22,556 bases of DNA from Cerioporus squamosus (GCA_022592435.1 JABYQS010000440.1:1-22556); one strand, 5' to 3'; numbered from the stretch's first letter, positions 11,321-22,459 are shown. Program-made: numbers and translations. The notes: generated from the sequence alone by a model not told the origin.

Positions 11321-12969
11321 TCACAACCTCGACAGCACCTGCTCCCTCTCCGCGACGCGTGCGAGCTCACCCACCTGCTTCTCGCCAACCTCCGCCCACC
11401 ACCGCTCAGCAGCCTCGTCCGCATCATACGCGAACTGCGCCAAATTCTTGTCCTCGTCCGCCCACTGGTTCGCACTCCCCGCGAGCTTCTCGTCCGCAGC
11501 GCGCTTGCCCTCGCGCCAGCGCCGGAGCTCCGCCTCCGTCGCCTTGCGCATGTCCGCGTCGCGCTGCTCCTGCTCAGGCCCGTCCGGAAGATGGAAGATC
11601 TTCTGGTTCAGCCGGGATTGCCGCTGCGTCTCTGCTGTGCGAGGCAGCCGCAGGTCTTCGTATGCCTGCAGGAGGGGCTTGAGCTGTGCAGGATGAGAGA
11701 GGCGGGAGAGCAGGTTGCCCAGCACGGCTGCGTCCTCGATGGCCATCGCAGCGCCTTGCGCACGGTATGGCTGCAAAGACCCCTCTGTGAACAGGCAAGC
11801 ATAGATTTGTATGCTGTGGACTCACCAGCATGGGATGACACGCGTCGCCGAGTAGAATGACGCGGTACGACGGGTGTATCCATGTCTTCAGCGGCTTGCG
11901 ATCCATGAGTCGCCACTTAAGTGTCGAGTCGATGAAGCTCAGAATCTTCCGAACACTGAGAAAAGTGAGGACGTGAGCATTCGACCGAGAAACATAGAAC
12001 TCGTCCAGAGACGCTGTGATAGATGGGTTAAATGGTGCACGCACCGTGGTTCGAAGTCCGCGAAGTCTGCGCGCATCTTGTCAGCGCTTCCTTCGGCGGT
12101 CCAGGACTCGACGGAACCGTCATCAGGATGGGCGAGCACGAAGTTGTACTCGTTCTTCGCTCGCTGGATGAGACTGTGAGCCACGAGATCAAATGCACCC
12201 AAAGAAAGGCACGCACAATGTTATACGCCATGATGTGCCGCCGAGGGCCCATCCAGCCTGTCATTTCTGGCACGTCAACGAGCTCTCTGAGCTCCGGGTC
12301 GGCTAGAAGGAGGTGGGCTGGCACAATCGCGCGATACACGGCGTCCCCGGTTGGCTCCGCAGGGTTCGTGTGACCGAGCACGACGCGCTGCACCAGGCTC
12401 TTGACCCCATCCGCTCCGATGATAAGGTCCCCACGCACGACCTCCCCAGAGCCGAGCGTGATGGAGGGCGCGTCGGGGTCCACGCTCACCACAGTCGACT
12501 TGAGACGCAGGGTCATGAACGGGGCGGCGAGGTCGAACAACAGCTTGTGCAGGTCGGCCCTGTGAATGTGGTAGTACGGCGAGCCGTACTTCTCCTCCAT
12601 GTCTGTCCAGCGGGTGTAGCCTACGCGCTCGCCTGTCGCGTATCGTCGCAGCACTATCGCCTCCGGGCGGACACCGACAGCCTCGAGGGCGCTGTCTGCG
12701 CCCCAGCGCCGAAGTAGTCGCGAGAGGTTGGGCGTGATCTGTATGCCTGCGCCGACTTCGCCGATGGCGGCAGCAGCCTCAAAGAGGGTGACCTTGTGTC
12801 CTGCCTTGCCGAGACAGTGTGCGGCAGCGAGCCCGCCCATTCCGCAACCGACTATGAGGATGTGCAGAGGGTGGGATGCCTTGCGTCCATTGTACAGCGT
12901 GGTGTGCTGGGATGCACCTTCGACGCTGGCAGCGTTGTGGGCGGAGACGGGAGTTGGGCGGGCGGCCAT
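11321..12969 (-). CDS. FAD-dependent monooxygenase, salicylate hydroxylase-like
   Basis: This is a class A flavoprotein aromatic hydroxylase, expected to use NAD(P)H and O2 on a phenolic acid; the substrate cannot be read from sequence. Exons 12969-12217, 12163-12045, 11955-11826 and 11770-11321 give 1452 nt, exactly 483 codons plus stop. The introns are 53, 89 and 55 bp, all GT-AG. The dinucleotide-binding motif ILIVGCGMGGLAAAHCLGKA lies near residues 37-56. RADLHKLLFD (FAD contact), GDLIIGADGVKS (DG motif) and VILLGDACHPM plus PYRAQGAAMAIEDAAVLG (GD motif, split by intron 3) follow in order. No signal peptide is seen. The C-terminal 90 residues are rich in Glu, Arg and Trp. I chose the ATG at 12969; an in-frame GTG lies five codons upstream. 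Confidence 0.92.
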
Positions 12970-13776
12970 GGCGGACGGGGTCACGGAGGGAACCTGGGGA
13001 AGACAGTGCGGGGCACAAGGCGGGGCACATCATATAATGTGGAGGAGGTTAAACGATTAGGTTATACAGTATACCCTATGCGCCCGTTAGCGTCATGCAG
13101 GAGGGTCAGAAGAGAAGGTCGGCACACCATCACTCTTGCGGACAGAAGTGCGAATTGCCATAAGTATGAGATAGACGGACTCACCTCGGTCTCGTGCTCA
13201 CCCAGCGCCGCCCATGATCTTGGTGAGGTAAGCCGAGCCTTCGCAAGCCCGCCGCATGCCAGGGCTTAGGAGTACGTCGAGAAGGAGTTCATCGTCGCTG
13301 CTGAACTCGGGAGACGGATGCAGTACTGACGAACATGCATCAAGAGCGTACCTGACTGTCAGGAAGGCTCTCAGGCTGGTGGCAGTGGACTAGCACAACT
13401 AAGTTCGGGTAAGTAAGCACTCTGATTGTGTAAGCATGTCCTATTAATATTGATGCTCATATTAAGTCGGCGTTTACTAAGTATGTTTAACTTCAAGCTC
13501 AGCTTGAGTTGGTTGCTATCGCCTCCCAACCTGCGTTCCGTCTTGACACAACGATACAGGCTGTTCCGGAACTTCCATGATTTGTACAGCCTATTGTGTA
13601 CTGCATGGCGGCTGTTGCAATGCATAAGGCTCGAAGTCTCTACCTGGCGTTCTCCTAGCCGGCAGCGCTGGCAGTCACTGACACTGCTTGACCACACAAT
13701 TTCATATCTTCTTGCATTCGAGTTTTGCTGATTCTTGGTTCTTACGTGCCAGCACCGTGCGCAGCCATCTGCCATG
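12970..13776. other. Intergenic region between monooxygenase and HET gene
   Basis: About 800 bp separate divergent genes. On the minus strand, TATA-like sequence at 13030-13037 (ATTATATG in the gene's sense) lies about 65 bp before the monooxygenase ATG. A short stretch at 13198-13325 (-) reads protein-like (SSDDELLLDVLLSPG, then GSAYLTKIMGGAG) and ends at TGA, but is not attached to any model. The rest, about 13330-13776, is AT-richer, with open frames lacking protein character. Confidence 0.45.
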
Positions 13777-13785
13777 CTATATATG
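13777..13785 (+). promoter_or_regulatory. TATA box upstream of the HET gene
   Basis: CTATATATG is the clearest TATA element on this side. With normal spacing, transcription would start near 13805-13815, giving a leader of about 250 nt before the ATG at 14066. Confidence 0.5.
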
Positions 13786-13859
13786 CCCGTTTTCCTCACT
13801 GAGTACCGGAGTCTATAGGACATCGATATCCCCCCTTCCCCCGCAACATACCACGAAAC

Positions 13860-14030
13860 ATGGTCTGTACTTCTTCAATCTGCTTCGGCCCAGTATACTG
13901 ATCCAGTATCTACTGCAGCATGTACTTTGCGCAGACCTATATCCTTCACCTTGTCGAGAAGTTTCCAGTGTCCCTGACTGCCCGCCAAACCAACCTGACG
14001 AGACAGCCGTTCCGCCGGATGGCGCCGTGA
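13860..14030 (+). other. Upstream ORFs in the HET gene leader
   Basis: Two ATG-initiated short frames precede the main frame. One, 13860-13901, has 13 codons plus stop; the other, 13920-14030, has 36 codons plus stop. Both lie in frame 0, while the main frame is frame 2. They could lower translation of the HET protein. Alternatively, one ATG may be the true start if an unrecognised leader intron joins it to frame 2. Confidence 0.4.
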
Positions 14031-14065
14031 GCAATCGTGCCGCGTCTAAGGTGAGCTCGTCCTCC

Positions 14066-16996
14066 ATGCCATCGCACGATCATCCACTGAACCGTCCTCA
14101 GAAACCAGCCGATGAGATTGTGGAGCTCTCCTGGACATGGCTGGTTCCCCAGCTGCCTTTCGTTTTCCGCATACCCAGCTCCGACCTCTACTACAAGCTC
14201 TACCTAGAGGCGATCGCCCACCTACGTTCGACCTACCCTCCTTGCGCGCTCACATGTGACGCAGTCACCACACAACAAGAGCCGCTGTCCAATCATCATC
14301 CAGCCTTCGGCACTCTAGTCAACCGGCTCACTGACAAGTGCACCATCCCCGAGGGGCGGCGGGTCCAAGTCGACGTCGAGGCTACTCCAGACTCGATGCT
14401 CGACTTTATCATCGTCGGGATGCTCCACGTGGTCGGGATCAACCGCAACCGTCCTGAAGGCTCGGGCAGATACCACGAGAGCTGCATGATGCGGAGAGAA
14501 CAGCCCGACTACGACGGAGAGCGGCTGTACCAAGCTGCCTTCCTCGACTTGATAGCCTCTCTATGGGAGGATGAGAGTCGCAACAGAACGCGGACTACGT
14601 GGTCGCCCATGCCCTGGTCCCGGGCGTCATTACAGGAGCCCTTCGCGGCCCAGCCCGCAGGCGAGTGACGGCTTCGCTATCTTTTCTCGTCCACGACTCG
14701 CTCACAGGCAAATCACAGACTCCATTCCGCCTGGACAGGTCCCTACCGGAGAGGCGCTGGACAGCTTGAGCGACGACGACCTCGTCATCCGTATGTCGCG
14801 GTCCGCATACGGCTACCCACTCGATATTCCGTGGCTGGGTTTCCCTCACGATGGTTACCCCTTCTGCTTCAACCTATCCACCTACACCAAGATCCGCCGT
14901 ACCGCCACAGCTAGCCTGCGCGACGATGCCTCGCTCTGGCTGAGCGCGATGACTTTCGGCCTGCTCGAGGCGGTGATCTCCATGAAAATACCCGAGGAAC
15001 TTTTCCTCATTCCTGGTCCTGGCGGAAACGGGCTCGTGCTCTCCGGAACGCGGCTGCTGCGCTTCATGGCCAACTGGCTGCCCTTCATGCAGGCGTACGC
15101 GTGGTCAAGTGCAGATGCGCGCAAAGAACGGGGACGACAAGTCGCACTGATCATGAAGCGCGCCCTGGGGGCCCTCGACGAGGAGATGCGCAAGGGTCTT
15201 AGTGTCTTTCTTCGAGCTGGGTTTCAAGAAGAGGAGCTCCTGGACATCATCGGTTCCGTTTCGATGATGGTGGTTGTGTTATGCGGTCACGCGTTCTCCG
15301 TCTGGAGCGATAACCCTATGCTCAAGGAGGTCTATGAGCAGACGAGGGACACCCATCGCAGCCTCTACTCGGCCACTGTGGAGTCCTTCCAGGCGAGGAT
15401 GTTACGCGCCGGGTGGTGTCCCAACACCATTCGGTCGCAGTTCATGGCGGTCCATGGGCTCCTTTCTGTTATCTCGAACTTCTCTCGTCTTCCGCCCCAC
15501 GTACGACGCTCTCCCGATGAACACAAGGGCTGCACCGAGACTTCCTGCGCCTTGTACACTGTCGATGAGGCGACATACGTCCCTGCCCACGTCGACCCCC
15601 CTTGCTTTTGCGAACATATCATCCCACCGCTTGACGACATCTCACGCATCCTCGGCGAGGTCGACGGAGAGGCCTTCCCGCGCTCACGTTCGACGGCACC
15701 CGCCTCCACGTGCAGCCTGCGATCGAAGGCTTCTACGTCGCCGTATCGCACGTCTGGGCTGATGGATTGGGGAGCACGTCTGAAGCCGGTCTGCCGGCTT
15801 GTCAAGTTGCCCGCATATCGACGCTGGCGAAACAGCTCCTCCCCGAAAGCGGCGCATTCTGGATAGACTCGCTCTGCATCCCCGGAATTAAGCGTCTCCG
15901 GAAGCGCGCCATCAAGCTCATGGCCAATACCTACCGCGATGCTGCGAAGGTCCTCGTGGTGGACGAGGGCATCCGCACGGAGTGCTCACTTTCTCACACG
16001 TGGGAAGTGAACCTCCTGCGCATCGCGACTTCTGGCTGGTTGCAGCGGATCTGGACCTTGCAGGAAGGCGTCCTCGGTCGCACGCTCTGCTTTGAGTTCA
16101 AGGATGGTCCCGTAGACGTCGCGGAGGAGGTCAGCAAGCTCACTCTCGAGCTAGCACACAAGAAGGACGCAGCGAAGATATCTGCGGGCTTCGAGCTGCT
16201 CTACCTGGAGGCGTACAAGCCTCACGTCCCCCTACTCGCGTTTCGTGCAGACAATAAGGGCACGCCGGCTAACGAGTACACCTTTGGCGAGGTCATTTGG
16301 CTCTTGCAGAACCGGTCGACCTCGAAGCGGGAGGACGAGCTGATCTCCATATCCAGTCTGCTACCACTTGATGTCGAGGCCTTGCTTGCTATCACCGGCC
16401 CAGACGCCGCGGAGTGGCGTATGAGGTCCGCGCTCCTGCAGCTCCAACTCGTTTCACGGCATCTCCCCCTCCTTCCGGTGGCCACGCTCAGCATCCCCGG
16501 CTTCACATGGGCGCCCAGGACCCTTACGCAGACCTACGACCACGGAGACCTGAAGCCCGGTGACAGCATGGCCCTCTGTATGGAAGATGGCCTGGTAGGC
16601 GAGTACGGCATCGCATCCTTCGAGACTCCGTTGCTCGTCCCAACGGGGTGCAGAGACGGCTCGCAGGAGGCGATGAAGGTCCTCATCTCCCACCGCGCCT
16701 CAGACTCGACCTTCACGGTCGCCCTCCGGTGCCCGAACACATTGTCGTCGTTCGACGCGCTCATCTTCATGAACTCGGAGCTGCCCGACGACCGATCGGC
16801 CCTTTGCGCTGCGGTCCTTCGCAACGGCGTCGGCCTCGAGCACTGGACGGAAGAGGACGGCCCGCTGTGCTGCGAATACGTTTCGGCGGGTCACATCAAG
16901 CCTTTAGCGTGGCGACCACATGAGCTTGAGAGGAACAAGATCGATCCGCCTGTCCTTCTTTCCGAAGTCCGTATGATGCAGCTCCAGATCTCATGA
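14066..16996 (+). CDS. HET-domain (heterokaryon-incompatibility-like) protein
   Basis: HET-domain proteins act in fungal non-self recognition and programmed cell death; this family member's own role is unknown. Exon 1 (14066-14664) joins exon 2 (14708-16996) through a 43 bp GT-AG intron. The first 500 or so residues have no named domain and contain VELSWTWLVPQLPF, LLRFMANWLPFMQAYAW and the Cys-rich CTETSCALY/CFCEHIIPPL. The HET domain begins near residue 540 with YVAVSHVWADGLGS, then LPACQVARI, FWIDSLCIPG, AIKLMANTYRDAAKVLVVD and GWLQRIWTLQEG. The frame shifts by one base at about 15668-15674; one missing G in GAGAGGCC restores 963 codons including stop. The start is uncertain: a good 51 bp GT-AG intron (14051-14101) would remove ATG 14066 and keep frame with upstream sequence. 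Confidence 0.85.
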
Positions 16997-17351
16997 GTCT
17001 CTGTGCGCTCTCGGAGTTCAATAATGTACTATGTAGTAAGTATTGTATGTGGACGTCGCATAGTATTTAGTATGTCTGAAGCATTGCGGTTGGTTCAGTG
17101 GATGCAAGGGGAGAAGCGCGTGCTACAACTGATATGTAGCGGAGGTGAAAATGAAGGCCTGAGGACATGGGAAGGATCTACTAGGCGTGACTGTGGTTAA
17201 ATAACAACACGATCAGTAGAGTCAAGCTTGAAGTGGTGAGTAGTCCGTGTAGACGCCGAGGCGCGATGACTTCATGCCCACGGGCCCGACCGCCATCGCT
17301 TAGTACATTTCGTCCTCTACATCCATCTCACCTCACTGGAAGTCTGCAGCG
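16997..17351. other. Intergenic spacer, HET 3' end to RQC1 start
   Basis: About 355 bp between two co-directional genes. It holds the HET 3' untranslated region and the RQC1 promoter. AT-rich TATGTAGTAAG/TAGTATTTAG repeats lie near 17028-17072. A pyrimidine-rich stretch precedes the RQC1 ATG. No gene or RNA was recognised. Confidence 0.45.
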
Positions 17352-20276
17352 ATGCCTCCGAGACTGAACAAGCGACAAATACGTGAACAGGAGGAACTGC
17401 AGGCTCTGCAAGATGTCGCCAAGGATGATGTCGAGGACCAGTCAGAGGAGGAGTCGCCAGTAGCACCCACCAAGCCCCCGGTTGGTGGATTTGCAGCGGT
17501 AAGTCACAAGCAACTTCGCTCGCGATTACATCCTCTCATGAACCACAGTTGATGGCGGATCATAACGAAGAGGAGGCAGAGAGTGAGGAGGACGAAGGTC
17601 ACCACACTCGTTCGTCCAAGTCCAAGAAGGCTCGTGAGCTCTTCTTCCCTTGTCAGTGTCGCGCGGCTCATGCTCATATCTCGACCGCGTCAACCGTCGC
17701 GATCTAACAGAAGAAGAAGAAAAAGAAGACTCCTGCTACCCCCAGTGCCGCGCCTGCACTTGAGCTCACACCTCCAAGCCAAACCCCCGTCCCTGCTTCC
17801 GACCATGATCGAGATCGCGCATCTACACTTTCCGCCCCTGCAGGACCGTCAAAGAAGGAGCGAAAAGCTCTGAAGAAGCAAAAGGCGAAGGAGAAGCAGC
17901 AGGAGGAGATGGACGATGTCGACAAGGCCCTGGCAGAACTCTCCATGAAGTACCCGGACTTGAAGCAGCAGCTCGCGTCCTCCTCCGCACCTGCGTCCTC
18001 ACCCGCTACCGCGCGTTCGTTAGCGGGACTCCTCGGGGTGTCTCTGCAGCATCTTGATGCAGAAGCTGAGCTTCGTAAGTTCTTTGGGTCGAAGGTCATT
18101 GCCGCGAACAAGAGCTCCTCGACTAGCTCCGCGCGACAATCCGCGGTCCAGCGTTCGAACCTCACACGACCTCAATCTACGTGGTGGCCAGCCCAGCTGC
18201 GTGAAGGTCTCTCTGTACGTCTGCTCACAGATGGAGAGGTCGAGGAAGGTCTGCGTCGGCATCTCCGGCAACCGTTGCACGGAGAGAAGATCTGGACTGT
18301 CGAGTACAGCAAGAAGTACCGCGCGGTAACCTTTGACTTCATGCGAACAGTCATGTCTGGAGGTAGGAATTTTGCACCTCTTATCATCACGCCGCTCATC
18401 TGTTGTACATGTAGACCCGGAGGGGTTCTATCAGATCTTGAGAGTTCTGCCGTATCATGCGGATACGCTACTGCAGTTGTCCGAAGTGTATCACCATCGA
18501 GAAGGTCTGCCCTCTGCACCCAGGCTCTGTTCTACCACTGACTTTGCCCATAGAGCACGGCACGGCAGCGGATTTCGTGGACCGCGCGCTGTTCACTTAC
18601 GAGCGTGCATTCGTCGGTGCATTCAACTTCACCAGCGGTGTAAACCGGCTCGACTTCGACCATGTCGAGAACCGCCCACTCTTCCTCGCGTTGCACCGGC
18701 AGATTACGTGCGTCTACGCTCGTCGCTTACAGGGGATGCATTCGCTAATACTCGTGGATAGTGACCTGCAGCGCAGAGGGTGTATCGGACATCCTTCGAG
18801 TTCTCCCGCTTACTGTATGGCTTGGACCCGTGGACCGACCCTCACGGCGCGTTGCTGCATCTCGACTACATGGCAATCAAAGCCGGAATGGGCCAGTGGC
18901 TCGTTGACCTCTGGGACCTGTTCGAGCCTGATCTGCAAAAGGAGAGCAAGGACGGCAGGTCCCCGTATGTGCGACGGATCGTGCCGAACATTCTTCCCGG
19001 GATAGCGTACTCTCGTGCCCTTGCTCTCTTCATGCGGGAGGAGAGTTCTGGTGACAAGGTTTGCATACAGGCCCGTTGAGGTTTCTTGTATTGACCGAGA
19101 CTGCAGATCCACGAGCAAAGCACGCATGCGCTGGAACACGCCATCCGCCTTCCCCTCGGTCGTCCCGCTACTCGCAGATAAGGCCGACATATCTCTCAGC
19201 GGCGAGATTCGTAGTCACCCCTCTTTCCGGATACAAACCGACCGGAGGTAAGTGGTCAATTTGGACACTGCAGTAGCGTATGCCGTTGACCGAGTCTATG
19301 CAGTATGTTGGTGACCGACAGCCACGCTATCCTCCATCTCTTGTCCCACCTCTACGCGAGCCGCTCTTCCTCCCTCTGGAAGCCAGCCGCGCGCGCATCG
19401 TGGTTCGCAAAGACCGTCTCCTCCATCTACAACACCCTCCCCACCTCATCCCCCGCACCCCGCGAACCTTCTCCGCACGGTTCGACGCGCCCGCCCTTTC
19501 CTCCTCCATCTACCGCCACGTCCTCGTCAACGAATCCACCACCCGCAGCCTGTTCCCCTTCCTCCCCCGCGCCGTGCTCGACGCGCGCCAAATCGCCTGC
19601 GACCCGCTCCCGCCCCCAACGCGCGCGAACGAGTACGACGGCGAGTTCTTCAAGGGCGTCGAGGAGCTCCTCGCCGCGCGCCCGCGCAACCGCCGGCAGG
19701 AGGCGCGCCTCCTCGAGCGCCTCGTCCCCGACGCCGTCTTCCGCGGGCAGCTCGTCGGCTTCTGGGACGCGCACCCCGTCATCCAGCGGCGCTTCCCCGG
19801 GGGCGTCGTGCAGTTCGCCCAGATGGCGGCGCAGATGCCCGAGGAGGCGCTCGACGACCTGTTCGTCGCCATCCAGACGGCGATGGAGGAGCAGCCGCTG
19901 CAGGATGGGGGGATGCCGGGCGGAATGCCTGGTCAGGACGTCGTTGTCAACTTCGTTGAGCCCGAGGATGATGTCGACGAGGTTGCGCCTGGGCAGCGTC
20001 CGGCACCGACGCCCGCTGAGCGCCCTGTCGTGGAGGAAGCGGCGGCTGAAGATGATGAGGAAGACGAGGAGGACGAAGAGGAGGAGGAAGTTGCGGCAAG
20101 TTCCAGTTCCTTCGACGGCTCAGCAGCTGCTGACTCGATATTTCCAGCCGCTACCTGTAAGGTTCCTGCGCTCGGTCATTGGCCGGTTCTGGGGAGGGGG
20201 CGGGAGCAACGCCACGAACGACGATTCATCGGACGAAGAGGACCACCAGCTTCGAGATACTGGAGGTGTTGACTGA
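17352..20276 (+). CDS. RQC1: Rqc1/TCF25, ribosome quality control complex subunit
   Basis: Rqc1 works with Ltn1, Rqc2 and Cdc48 on stalled 60S subunits, promoting ubiquitination and extraction of nascent chains. The start MPPRLNKRQIREQEELQAL is typical, followed by acidic and Lys-rich stretches. The TCF25 domain is clear: TWWPAQLREGL, KIWTVEYSKKY, DPEGFYQILRVLPYHADTLL, AFNFTSGVNRLDFDHVENRP, LDPWTDPHGALLHLDYMAIK, SIYRHVLVNESTTRSLFPFL, ACDPLPPPT, VQFAQMAAQMPEEAL and LPVRFLRSVIGRFW before TGA 20276. Introns are 17499-17548, about 17634-17710, 18363-18414, 18505-18553, 18708-18761, 19059-19106 and 19248-19303. Frame breaks occur near 18783-18786 (one base missing), 19147-19151 (two missing), 19457-19463 (one C missing) and 20091-20101 (one extra). 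The second intron's strong GTGAGC donor gives the wrong phase. It is either error-laden sequence or a damaged gene. Confidence 0.9.
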
Positions 20277-20457
20277 ACTTCTGCGAACTCACAGCGAGGC
20301 GAAGGGTAGAAAGCATAGCATGCATACTGTAGCCCATAACTTACACACTATCGTACAATACATCTCTACCAGCACACTCCTGCCAGTAGAACCCCATAAC
20401 AAGGGGACAGCAGTCACAGCTCTAAAGAGGAGGAAGAGAAGCAAGAAACAGTCTGCC
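20277..20457. other. Short convergent spacer, RQC1 / Egt1-like 3' ends
   Basis: These 181 bp separate two converging stop codons and hold both 3' ends. No gene or element was recognised. Confidence 0.5.
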
Positions 20458-22459
20458 TCAAACATCATACACAACCCGCGCCCCAACCCACGGATACGGG
20501 TAGTTGTGCTGATAAAAGTTGCGCACCGTCCGCCGGTCCCCAATGCGCGGGATGGTCGCATACGACGCCCCGAGCACGACCTGGTGCTTCCCGTCGAAGA
20601 AGTCGGACGAGTACCCCGGGAAGATGTCCGTCCCCGCAAACCCCTCGTGCCCGTCCAGCACCGTCGCCGTCCACTCCCACACGCCCCCGTTCGACCCGCG
20701 CCCGCTCTTCCCCTCGCCCTGCCCAAGCACGCCCGCCGTCGCAGGCAGCGGGTGCCAGTGCCGGAAGCCCGTGTTCGCGCCCTCGGCGTACGACACCTGG
20801 TACGTGTCCAGGAACAGCCGCAGCTCCGCCTCGCTCGGGATGCGGCCCCCCTTGTGCGCCGCATATGCCTGCAGGTCGTCGTACGCAGCCAGCACCGGCC
20901 AGTGCCGCGCATACCGCATCGGCACCGGCCCATACAGCGTGCGCACCTTCACCTCCCCCTCCCCCTCCCCCTCCCCGTCCTCGCCGCCCTCCACGACCCA
21001 GCTCGCAGGCGTCCCCACGACGCCCTTCCCCGCCCCGCGCCAAAACGCCTCAAACTCCCCATTCGTGACCGGCCGCCACTCGCGCGGAACGCCCCAACCC
21101 GCACCGCGCGCGCGGGGCTCTCGTTGTCCCACCCAAACTCGTGCGCCGACACGTCCCCCGCCAGCGCGGGCAGCACGTCGTCCGGCTCCTGGTCGTCGTG
21201 GCCCAGCGTGATCGTGCACGGTCCGAGCGTCACCGTCGGCGTGCTCGGGGGCGGGATAGCGTCCCACTGCGCGGCGAGCGTCGCCCGGGCGGGATCGCGA
21301 ACCCGGGGGCGGGAGCATGCCCGTGCCGCGCGCTGGATGAGCATGTACAGGAGCGTCTGCGAGCGCGCGTCAGTGTCAGCGTACTTATGCGCACTGAGAG
21401 GAGGTAGAGACGTACCTCGATATGCAGCCCATCGTGCTCATGCACCATCATGAGCGTGCGCGCCATCCGCCTCGTAAGCGGCCTCTCCCCGCGCTCCATC
21501 TCCTCATAGATCCGCCTCACGACGCGCCGCACTGCGTCCCGATACCTCAACACGTCCCCAATCACCGGCCAGTCCTCGTCGCGCTCCGGCACCTCCGATG
21601 CGAGTGGCACGCCTCCGGGTCGTCCCGCTCGGGTCGATCCCGCGCTCGAAGATCGTCAGGTACGCCCGCGGCTCGACTGGCCGCTCCCCGAGCAGCCGCG
21701 ACAGCAGGATGTTCGCGAATGTCGGCAGGTGCCCGATGTAGAACAGCGGCTTGTGCCGCAGGTCGATCGGCTTCGAGTGCAGCAGCTCCTGCGGGATCAT
21801 CCCGAGCGAGACCAGGTCCCACGTCGCCCATGCGCGCTCGAACTCGGCGAGCGAGGGCAGGCTGAACGGGTTCGTCGTCGGGATGAGTTTCGTCGCGGGC
21901 GTCGAGGACAGCGAGGGTGGGTGAGTGGGGGCCGCTCGAGGATATGGAGCGTCAGCGACCCTTCGGACGATTCACGACGGAGCGAAGCCCGGCCTCGCAC
22001 AGAGCGTTGAGTATAGTCGCGTCGGACGCCTGTGCGCGAGTCAGAAAGTGTATAGCACATGAACCTAGGCACTTACGGGCTGAGTGTCGCAGTGAATGCA
22101 TCGAGGACGACGCGAGAACTTGTCCTCTACCAAGGAAGGTCGGGCGAGGTGCGATATACAACTTCAGAGCCGTGGTCCTCGGCAGCGACTCGGACCCAGA
22201 GCGTCTCATCCAGAACACTTTTGTCCTGGAGGACATCGGCGGCTTGCGCGAGGAGCCCCTTGACGGGGCCGGAGCCTCTGCAAAGGAAGAGACGGTCGTC
22301 ACTGGCCTTGGCAGCCGGGAGGGCTTCCAAGAACGCAGCGCTGGGCTGGTGAACGACCAGGAAGTAGACACTGGAGCGCTCAGGCGGGGGACTGGAGGGT
22401 GCGGTGGAAGGAGAGGTCCTGTAGGACTCGGAGGAGGAAGACGGGGAGTCGGCGCGCAT
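20458..22459 (-). CDS. Egt1/EgtB-like DinB + FGE-sulfatase protein, methyltransferase domain not found
   Basis: EgtB-type enzymes are non-haem iron proteins that join a thiol to trimethylhistidine in ergothioneine synthesis. The DinB part begins LPSLAEFERAWATWDLVSLG, has FYIGHLPTF and VHEHDGLHIE (the HX3HXE iron site). After a 59 bp intron (21357-21415) come TLLYMLIQRA, FGWDNESPARAVRVGAF and the FGE-sulfatase end: WEWTATVLDG, DIFPGYSSDFFDGKHQVVLG, NFYQHNYPYPWVGARVVYD. Fungal Egt1 normally starts with a roughly 300-residue SAM methyltransferase; here only about 170 unrecognised residues precede DinB (MRADSPSSSSESYR to LHILERPPL), with a 47 bp intron near 22023-22069. Frame breaks, mostly single missing bases, lie near 21285, 21302, 21326, 21598 and 21632, also about 21080, and several between 21900 and 22140. 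It may be a distinct EgtB-like paralogue or an incomplete Egt1. Confidence 0.75.
20949..20980 (-). repeat. Short GGGGAG hexanucleotide tract encoding Gly-Glu repeats
   Basis: Four to five CTCCCC units on the plus strand encode alternating Gly-Glu in the Egt1-like protein, between the FEAFW and LYGPVP segments. It is imperfect at its right end and stays in frame. Confidence 0.8.

Noticed and set aside
12032..13269. Several plus-strand frames opposite the monooxygenase
   Set aside because: The minus strand splices to an exact 483-codon flavoprotein; these are shadows.
13371..13823. Minus-strand 150-codon frame before the HET gene
   Set aside because: Irregular composition, no motifs, and it overlaps the HET TATA box and leader.
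20179..21453. Very long plus-strand frame over the Egt1-like gene
   Set aside because: His/Arg/Pro-rich translation typical of the antisense of GC-rich coding DNA; the minus strand carries the recognisable domains.
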